A stretch of DNA of 64,000 nucleotides from JADGGV01 sp035715725. Lineage in GTDB: Bacteria > Gemmatimonadota > Gemmatimonadetes > Longimicrobiales > RSA9. The position numbers and the translations under genes are program-made. The stretch lies in the NCBI GenBank assembly GCA_035715725.1, contig DASTKT010000017.1, positions 1-64,000 on the forward strand, in the 5' to 3' direction. Within the stretch, counting starts at the first letter, position 1. Every line of letters begins with the position of its first letter. Of this stretch, positions 58,484 to 64,000 are shown piece by piece. Under the pieces are notes generated by a model that saw only the letters and a program-made list of their open reading frames with translations, had not been told where the DNA came from and made no database searches.

Positions 58484-60076
58484 TCACGTCCGCGGCGGAC
58501 GCCGCTGCAGCACCCGCCCGCCCAGCTCGTCCGTGTAGCGCCCGCCGTCCATGGCGAAGCGCCCGTTGACCAGCACGTCGACCATCCCCTCCGCGAGCTG
58601 GTGCGGGTTCTGGTAGTCCGCCTTGTCGCGCACGCGCGCCAGGTCGAAGACGACGACGTCCGCGAACGCCCCCGGCCGCAGCTGCCCCCGGTCCGCCACG
58701 CCGAACACCGTCGCCGGGAGGCTCGTCATGCTGCGCACCGCGAACGCCAGGTCGACCACGTCGTCCTCCACCACGTACTTTCGCAGCTTCCGCGGGTACG
58801 TCCCGTAGCTCCGCGGGTGCGGCACGCCCTCCCCCATCGGCACCAGGTCGCCGTCCGTCGACGTCATCGTCCACGGCTGCCGCATGAACCTCGCGACGTC
58901 GCGCGGGTTCATGTTGAACGACACCATCGCCGCCCCACCCTGCTTGATCAGCTCCACCGCCAGCTCCAGCGGGTCCACGCCTCGCTCCTTCGCCACCGCC
59001 GCCAGCGTCTTCCCCTCGATCGACGGGTCCTTCACGAAGCGACGGAACTGCAGGTGGTCCGCCCCGCCCCGCCGGTCCAGGTTCTCCACCATCGCCGCGT
59101 GGATCTTCGCCAGCTCCGCCGGCGTGCTCAGCCGCCGCACCAGCGCGCTGTCCCCGCCCACCTCCGCCCACCGCGGGATCAGCGAGCTCGTCAGGCTGCT
59201 CCCCGACGCCTCGTACGGGTACTGGTCCGCGTACACCTGGATCCCCTGCTCCCGCGCCCGGTCGATCCGCTCCACGATCGCCGCCGAGTACCCCCACACG
59301 TGCGGACCCAGCGCCTTGATGTGCGTCACGACGCCGGGGAGCTTCGCCTCCCGCGCCACCGTGATCACCTCGTCCACCGCCGCCACCAGCCCCACCGTGT
59401 AGTCCGACTCGTCCCGGATGTGGCTCGTGTACGCGCCCCCGTACGCCGACGCCACCTTCGCCAGCTCCACCAGCTCGTCCGTCTTCGAGTAGCTCCCCGG
59501 CGCGTAGAACGGACCGCTCGACACCCCGAACGCCCCCTCCTCCATCCCCTTCCGCACCAGCCCCTTCATCCGCTCCAGCTCCGCCGGCGTCGGCGCCCGG
59601 TCCGCCATCCCCAGCACCGCCCGCCGCACCGAACCGTGCGGCATCAACTGCGCGACGTTCACCCCCAGCCCATCCTTCAGCAGCTCCGCCCGCTGCACCG
59701 CCAGGTCCACCGGCCCCCCGCCGTCCGGGTTCACGAACACCGTCGTGATCCCCTGCGCCACCAGCGGCCGCGCCGGGCTCAACGCCTTCGTCGCCAGCCC
59801 GGGCCCCGAGTGCGAGTGCACGTCGATGAACCCCGGCGCGACGTACAGCCCCGTCGCGTCCACCTCCCGCTTCGCCGTCGCCCGGCTCAGGTCCCCCACC
59901 GCCGCGATCCGCTCCCCGCTCACCGCCACGTCCGCGTAGTACCACGGGTTCCCCGTCCCATCCACCACCCGCCCGTGGCGGATGATCACGTCGTACTGCT
60001 GCGCCGCCGCCGGCACCGCGCACAGCGGCAGCACGAGGGCGACGAGGACTCCCAGCATCGGTCGGAGCTGCGGCAT
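58484..60076 (-). CDS. secreted D-aminoacylase-like amidohydrolase 2
   Basis: A 530-residue paralogue of amidohydrolase 1 with signal peptide MLGVLVALVLPLCAVPAAAQ. The conserved segments are YVAPGFIDVHSHSGPG, YTSHIRDES, VVTHIKALGPHVWG and YGTYPRKLRKYV. Known enzymes remove acyl groups from N-acyl-D-amino acids or act on related amides; here the substrate is open. GGAGG four nt upstream supports the ATG at 60076. It is the first gene of a two-gene operon, preceded by operator site B and 299 nt of noncoding DNA. Confidence 0.9.
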   Translation of the reverse strand: MPQLRPMLGVLVALVLPLCAVPAAAQQYDVIIRHGRVVDGTGNPWYYADVAVSGERIAAVGDLSRATAKREVDATGLYVAPGFIDVHSHSGPGLATKALSPARPLVAQGITTVFVNPDGGGPVDLAVQRAELLKDGLGVNVAQLMPHGSVRRAVLGMADRAPTPAELERMKGLVRKGMEEGAFGVSSGPFYAPGSYSKTDELVELAKVASAYGGAYTSHIRDESDYTVGLVAAVDEVITVAREAKLPGVVTHIKALGPHVWGYSAAIVERIDRAREQGIQVYADQYPYEASGSSLTSSLIPRWAEVGGDSALVRRLSTPAELAKIHAAMVENLDRRGGADHLQFRRFVKDPSIEGKTLAAVAKERGVDPLELAVELIKQGGAAMVSFNMNPRDVARFMRQPWTMTSTDGDLVPMGEGVPHPRSYGTYPRKLRKYVVEDDVVDLAFAVRSMTSLPATVFGVADRGQLRPGAFADVVVFDLARVRDKADYQNPHQLAEGMVDVLVNGRFAMDGGRYTDELGGRVLQRRPPRT

Positions 60077-60126
60077 GGGACCTCCGATTCGGGTTCGCGG
60101 CGCCGCGGCCGGGCTGCCCAGCCTTC

Positions 60127-60151
60127 GGGACCGGGTTCCATTATCCGGAAC
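60127..60151. promoter_or_regulatory. IclR-regulon operator, site B
   Basis: GGGACCGGGTTCCATTAT then CCGGAAC, containing the perfect dyad GTTCC-7 nt-GGAAC. It matches site A in reverse orientation with five differences in 25. It is 51 nt upstream of the amidohydrolase operon, and GATAAT (minus strand, 60145-60140), a possible -10, lies inside it. Repression or activation by the IclR protein is inferred. Confidence 0.7.
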
Positions 60152-60285
60152 TGACGCCTCCCCGCACGGGCAACGGCGAGACGAGGCGCAAGAGTGGGAT
60201 GGTGGCGACGACGATAGGGAGCGCGCCCGAGGGGTGTCAATGAGATCGACCGGCGGCCGCCCGCGCCGTGCGGAGCACCCTCCGG

Positions 60286-60374
60286 GGCGCCTCGGCGCGG
60301 GCGGGCCGCGTCCCGCATCTTCGGATGTGCGTTCCGCTTCGTGGAAGGCGCCTCCGCGCGGGCGGGCCGCGTCC
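60286..60374. repeat. 28-bp direct repeat
   Basis: A 28-nt sequence beginning GGCGCCTC(G/C)GCGCGGGCGG and ending GCCGCGTCC occurs at 60286-60313 and 60347-60374 with one mismatch and a 61-nt period. It is noncoding, immediately after the HEVWGH lipoprotein stop. It may be a terminator duplication. Confidence 0.8.
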
Positions 60375-60375
60375 T

Positions 60376-61032
60376 CTACATCAGCCGGTACGCCTTCCTC
60401 CGCCCCCACCCCAGCTCCCCCCGCAGCTCGTTCTCCCGCCGCATCACGCACGAGTCCAGCTCCGGCTCCCCCGGCGCGGGATCGGCGCAGCTCGCGGCCG
60501 CGCTTCCGGCGTCGGCGACCGGCACGAGGTGTCCCCAGACCTCGTGGAGCAGCGTCGCCTCGGTGACGCGTGCGAGGCGCTTCCGGAAGCGGGCGGCGCC
60601 GCCCGGGAGCGGCCCGTCCAGCAGCGGTCGCCGGACGAGTCGGGCGAGGCGGTCCAGATCGACGCGGACGACGAGCACGGCCGGCCGGTCGGTCCCCGGC
60701 TCCAGCACGATGCGCAGCTCGGCCACCCGCTCGGGCGGCAGCCGTCCGCCCACGATGCCGGGATCGAGCGGGAGCGCCGCCAGCCGGGCGGGCGTGCCGA
60801 CGTAGACCGGCACGTCGCCGGCGCGGAGCCTGGCCAGCGCCGCGGCGAACCGTGGCGAGAGGCTGGCGAGCGCGCTCAGCCGGGCCTCCAGGTACGGGTC
60901 CAGCACGTGGAGCCCCGGGCGGCCGAGGGCGTCGTGCGGCCGCGGAGCCGCCCGGCCCGCCGCCGGTGGGATCGGCGCACAGGCGTCGAGGAAGATGAGG
61001 AGGACGATCAGGTATGCGACGACGGCGGCCAC
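60376..61032 (-). CDS. lipoprotein with HEVWGH metalloprotease-like motif
   Basis: A 218-residue lipoprotein (VAAVVAYLIVLLIFLDAC, lipobox at LDAC, GTG start). The only motif is LLHEVWGHLVPVAD from His163, with ENELRGELG 40 residues later. The order H-E-x-x-x-H differs from canonical HExxH by one residue, but the following Glu helix resembles gluzincin metalloproteases. A possible Asp pair is in VRVDLDRLARLV. I cannot name a family. It lies just upstream of the amidohydrolase operon on the same strand, so a role in the same pathway is possible. Confidence 0.65.
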   Translation of the reverse strand: MAAVVAYLIVLLIFLDACAPIPPAAGRAAPRPHDALGRPGLHVLDPYLEARLSALASLSPRFAAALARLRAGDVPVYVGTPARLAALPLDPGIVGGRLPPERVAELRIVLEPGTDRPAVLVVRVDLDRLARLVRRPLLDGPLPGGAARFRKRLARVTEATLLHEVWGHLVPVADAGSAAASCADPAPGEPELDSCVMRRENELRGELGWGRRKAYRLM

Positions 61033-61339
61033 CGGCGCGGCTCCGGGCTCGGCGGCGCATCGCCCCCGAACCCGATCGAGGTGGCGGCGTGCCGCGTCGC
61101 CCGGAGCCTGGCCCGGCGCCGTCCCCCGCTCCTGACCTGGCGCTGACCCGGCGGGTCAGCCTGCCCGGCGGCGTCCCGCGCCGCCGGCCGGCGCCGCGCC
61201 CGTGGCCGGATGCGCCGCCCGCGGGCCGAAACGCGTTGCGGCTCGGCCCGGCAAGGCGTTAGCGTTCGCGGAGCGGGTCGCGCTCCCGGCCCGAGGCTCC
61301 CCTCCCCCGGTTGCGCGAACCCGGTCGGCAGCGCCTTCG
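61033..61339. other. divergent gap with hairpin
   Basis: No gene is seen between the divergent lipoprotein and BTAD genes. CTGACCC-ggc-GGGTCAG (61143-61159) is a perfect 7-bp hairpin. GC-rich dyads surround it. No -10 or -35 pair is convincing; TTGCGG near 61235 is the only -35-like sequence. Confidence 0.45.
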
Positions 61340-64000
61340 ATGATCCAGCTTCGCCTTCTGGGGGGTGTCGACCTCCGCGGCGCCGACGGCCGCGAGCTCC
61401 GCCCGATCCTGGCCCAGCCCAAGCGCCTGGCGCTGCTGGCCTACCTCGCCGTGGCCGGCCCCCGCGGCTTCCACCGCCGGGACACGCTGCTCGGGCTCTT
61501 CTGGCCCGAGCTGGACGACTCCCACGCCCGCGGCGCCCTGAGCCGCGCCGTCTACTACCTGCGCCGGCAGCTCGGCCCCGACGTCCTGGTCGGTCGAGGC
61601 GACGGCGAGCTGGGCCTCGACGCCGGCCGCCTCCGCTGCGACGCCGCCGCCTTCGACGACGCGCTCCGCGAGGGGCGCGACGCGGACGCCCTCGAGCTGT
61701 ATCGCGGCGACCTGCTCCAGGGCTTCTTCCTCTCCGACGAGCTGGAGTTCGAGCGCTGGCTGGACGCGGAGCGCGCGCGCCTTCGCCGCGCCGCGGCCGA
61801 AGCCGCCTGGCGCCTGGCCGCCGCCGCCGAGGCCGCCCGCGACCAGCCGGCGGCGGCCCGCCACGCCCGCCGCGCCGTCGAGCTCTCCGGCGACGACGAG
61901 CCCGCCGTGCGGCGCTGGATGGAGCTCCTGGCCCGCGCCGGCGACCGCGCCGGCGCGCTCGACGCCTACGCCGCCCTCGCCGCGCGCCTGCGCGAGGCGT
62001 ACGACACGGACCCGTCGCCCGAGACGCGGCGCCTCGCGGACGCGTTGCGCGCGGACGGCCCGGTCCTGGCGGGGCCCGCGAGCCCGGCTCCGCCGGCGAA
62101 CGGAGCGTTCGCCGGCCGGGTGCCGCGCGCCGGGGGCGAGGCGTCGGCCGGTCCGGTCTCCGGCGCGCCGGACGCGGGGCCATCGCAGCTCCCGCTGCCG
62201 CTGGAGGCCTCGCCATCCGCGCCGGTCTCGCCATCCGCACCGGCCCCGCCGTTCGCGCCGGCCTCGCCATCCGCGCCGGCCCCGGCCCCCCCGCCCCCCT
62301 CGCGCCGGCGCCTCGCGCCGCCCCTCGCGCTCGCCGCCGCCCTCGTCGTCGCCGGCGGGGCCTGGCTCCTCTGGCCGCGCCCCGACGTCCGCGCGCGCGG
62401 TGCCGACCGCGTGGCCGTGCTGCCGTTCCGCGTTTCGTCCGCGGACCCCTCGCTCGGGCTGTTCCGCGAGGGGATGGTGGACCTGCTGTCGTCGAAGCTG
62501 GTGGTGACGTCCGGCCACCAGGCGGTCGACGCGCAGACGGTCGTCGCGGCGTGGCGGCGGAGCGTCGGGGACATGCGGGACCTGACGAAGGAGGAGGCGC
62601 TTGGCGTGGCGGCGGCGGTGGGCGCGGGGAAGGCGGTTCTGGGGCAGGTGGTGGGCGGAGGGCCCGGCCGGGTGGTCCTGAACGCCGCGCTGTACTCGGT
62701 GCCGGAGGGCCGGCCGCAGGCGGACGCGAGCGTCGCCGGGCCGGCCGACAGCCTCCCGGCGCTGGTCGACCGCCTCGCCGCCCAGCTCCTGCTGCGCGAC
62801 GCCGGCGAGGAGGAGCACCGCATCGTCGCCTTGACCGGCACGCCGCTCCCGGCGCTGCGGCGCTACCTCGAGGCGCGCTGGGCGTACCGGCGCGGCCGCT
62901 ACGTCGAGGCGATCCGCGACTTCCGGCAGGCGCTCGACGTGGATTCCACGTTCGCGCTGTCCGCCCTGGGGCTGGCGTCCGCCGGGACCTGGGGCCACTC
63001 CGTCGCGGGCGACCCGGCGCTCGGCGGCGCCGCCTGGCGGCTCCGCTCGCGGCTCGCCGGCCGGGACACGCTCGCGCTCCGCGCCGTGCTGGGGCCGCGC
63101 TACCCTGCCCCGACTCCGGCGCCCGAGCTGCTCGCCGTCCGCGAGGCCGCCGCGGCCGCGTTCCCCGAGAGCCCGGAGCTCTGGTTCTTCCTCGGCGACC
63201 TGCTCCTCCACGAGGGCGCGCTCGCCGGCCTCGACGACTGGCAGCAGCGCGCCGCCGGCGCCTTCGCCCGCAGCGTCCGGCTCGACCCGGGCTTCGCCGC
63301 GCCGCTCCAGCACCTGATCGAGCTGGCGGCGCTCCGCGGCGACACGGCCTCCGTCCGCCAGCTCGCCGGCGCGTTCCTGCGCTACGATCCGGCCGCCGAC
63401 GCCGCCGACTACGTCCGCTGGCTCGTCGCCCACGCGCTCCGCGACAGCGCCGCCGCCGCCACGCTGCGCGCGCGCATCCCGGCCATGAGCGCGTTCAACC
63501 GGGACCGGATCCGCGTCGCCGGCTCGGTGGTCGGGCTCGCGCGCGCGGACGCGCGGCTCGCCGGCGCCTCGCTCCGCCGCGACGCCGCCACCACCGCCGA
63601 GCGCACGAGCGCGCTCCTCGCGCTCGACAACCTGGCCCTCGACGCCGGCCGCCCCGCCGAGGCGCGCGCCTACCTCGACGCGATCACCGACACCGCCGGC
63701 GTGAACCTCCTCGACGTCCGCCTCGGCGACGCCCTCTTCTGGGGTGGCGACGCCGCCGCGGCCGCCACCGCCGCCGCCGCGCTTGCCCGGATCCCCGCGT
63801 TCGCTGCCAGCCAGACGGGCCGCTACGAGGAGGCCCGCGGCCGCTGCGCGCTCCAGCACTGGCGGCTCGCCCATGCCGACACCGCCGGCGTGCGGGCCGT
63901 CGCCGCGCGCCTGCGCGCCCTCGCCGCGAGCGACGACGCCACCCCGGGCCCCGGCCTGGCCGCGCTCTGCGCCGGCGCCCTCGAGGCCGGCCTCGCCGTC
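61340..64000 (+). CDS. BTAD-domain membrane regulator with TPRs (partial at right edge)
   Basis: An open frame of 887 codons to the window end without a stop. Residues 1-250 are a SARP-type OmpR-like DNA-binding plus BTAD domain (MIQLRLLGGVDLRGADGREL, PKRLALLAYLAVAGPRGFHR, YRGDLLQGFFLSDELEFERW). A Pro/Ala/Ser linker (about 270-320) leads to one membrane helix (LALAAALVVAGGAWLLW, about 327-343). A TolB/FlgO-like domain (RVAVLPFRVSSADP) follows, then TPR-like repeats such as YLEARWAYRRGRYVEAIRDFRQALDVD. So the DNA-binding part is cytoplasmic and the sensor part is outside. The whole gene is longer than seen here. Confidence 0.9.
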   Translation, partial: MIQLRLLGGVDLRGADGRELRPILAQPKRLALLAYLAVAGPRGFHRRDTLLGLFWPELDDSHARGALSRAVYYLRRQLGPDVLVGRGDGELGLDAGRLRCDAAAFDDALREGRDADALELYRGDLLQGFFLSDELEFERWLDAERARLRRAAAEAAWRLAAAAEAARDQPAAARHARRAVELSGDDEPAVRRWMELLARAGDRAGALDAYAALAARLREAYDTDPSPETRRLADALRADGPVLAGPASPAPPANGAFAGRVPRAGGEASAGPVSGAPDAGPSQLPLPLEASPSAPVSPSAPAPPFAPASPSAPAPAPPPPSRRRLAPPLALAAALVVAGGAWLLWPRPDVRARGADRVAVLPFRVSSADPSLGLFREGMVDLLSSKLVVTSGHQAVDAQTVVAAWRRSVGDMRDLTKEEALGVAAAVGAGKAVLGQVVGGGPGRVVLNAALYSVPEGRPQADASVAGPADSLPALVDRLAAQLLLRDAGEEEHRIVALTGTPLPALRRYLEARWAYRRGRYVEAIRDFRQALDVDSTFALSALGLASAGTWGHSVAGDPALGGAAWRLRSRLAGRDTLALRAVLGPRYPAPTPAPELLAVREAAAAAFPESPELWFFLGDLLLHEGALAGLDDWQQRAAGAFARSVRLDPGFAAPLQHLIELAALRGDTASVRQLAGAFLRYDPAADAADYVRWLVAHALRDSAAAATLRARIPAMSAFNRDRIRVAGSVVGLARADARLAGASLRRDAATTAERTSALLALDNLALDAGRPAEARAYLDAITDTAGVNLLDVRLGDALFWGGDAAAAATAAAALARIPAFAASQTGRYEEARGRCALQHWRLAHADTAGVRAVAARLRALAASDDATPGPGLAALCAGALEAGLAV

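Noticed and set aside
61259..63874. An 871-codon open frame on the minus strand
   Set aside because: It is the antisense of the BTAD regulator, which is supported by domain motifs on the plus strand. The antisense product is Gly/Glu/Arg-rich without a domain.

Overview
The window is a very GC-rich bacterial chromosome segment (about 70% or more by eye) that carries the replication origin. The gene repertoire points to a Gemmatimonadota-like organism. It combines a SusC/SusD outer-membrane uptake pair, a VPS10/sortilin-type Asp-box protein, an orphan duplicated FtsX permease, paired secreted D-aminoacylase-type amidohydrolases, a BTAD-type membrane regulator with TPRs, and many lipoproteins. 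This is an inference from gene families; no 16S rRNA gene is present.

Region 1 (1-9,000), origin and housekeeping: a perfect parS site (573-588) precedes acylphosphatase. The leftward operon rpmH-rnpA-yidD-yidC faces rightward dnaA, then an oriC-like intergenic region (DnaA boxes, GC cluster, DnaA-trio triplets, AT-rich stretch), then dnaN and a flavin-reductase-like gene. Leftward pyrE and a small gene follow.

Region 2 (9,000-31,500), metabolism, envelope and transport: an acyl desaturase with an Ala/Lys-rich tail, a CrtI-like FAD oxidoreductase and a RhlE-type DEAD helicase. Then come an HD-domain protein coupled to a lipoprotein, an OpuC-type ABC importer with fused binding protein and permease, NYN and YHS proteins, and a secreted M1 peptidase. 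The rest is a TolB-like lipoprotein of less GC-biased composition, an APC permease, a dicarboxylate/glutamate symporter, a DUF3568 lipoprotein, a cupredoxin, a DUF5715 peptidase-like protein, citrate synthase and a TPR protein.

Region 3 (31,500-49,700): a VPS10-like secreted protein, NhaA, a SUV3-like RNA helicase with a four-cysteine tail, an ADOP permease, thioredoxin plus an ArsR regulator, a berberine-bridge-type FAD oxidoreductase, an alpha-toroid lipoprotein, a DUF72 protein, a leishmanolysin-like metalloprotease lipoprotein and a GH99-like lipoprotein.

Region 4 (50,000-64,000), an apparent peptide/D-amino-acid scavenging locus: CapA-like protein, SusD and SusC (leftward), an IclR regulator (rightward), two secreted D-aminoacylase-like amidohydrolases (leftward) and a lipoprotein with an HEVWGH motif. 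A BTAD-domain membrane regulator runs off the right edge. A 25-nt imperfect operator occurs just before iclR and before the amidohydrolase operon, which suggests one regulon. Many convergent junctions carry strong GC-rich hairpins that probably act as bidirectional terminators. No tRNA, rRNA, CRISPR array or insertion sequence was recognised.
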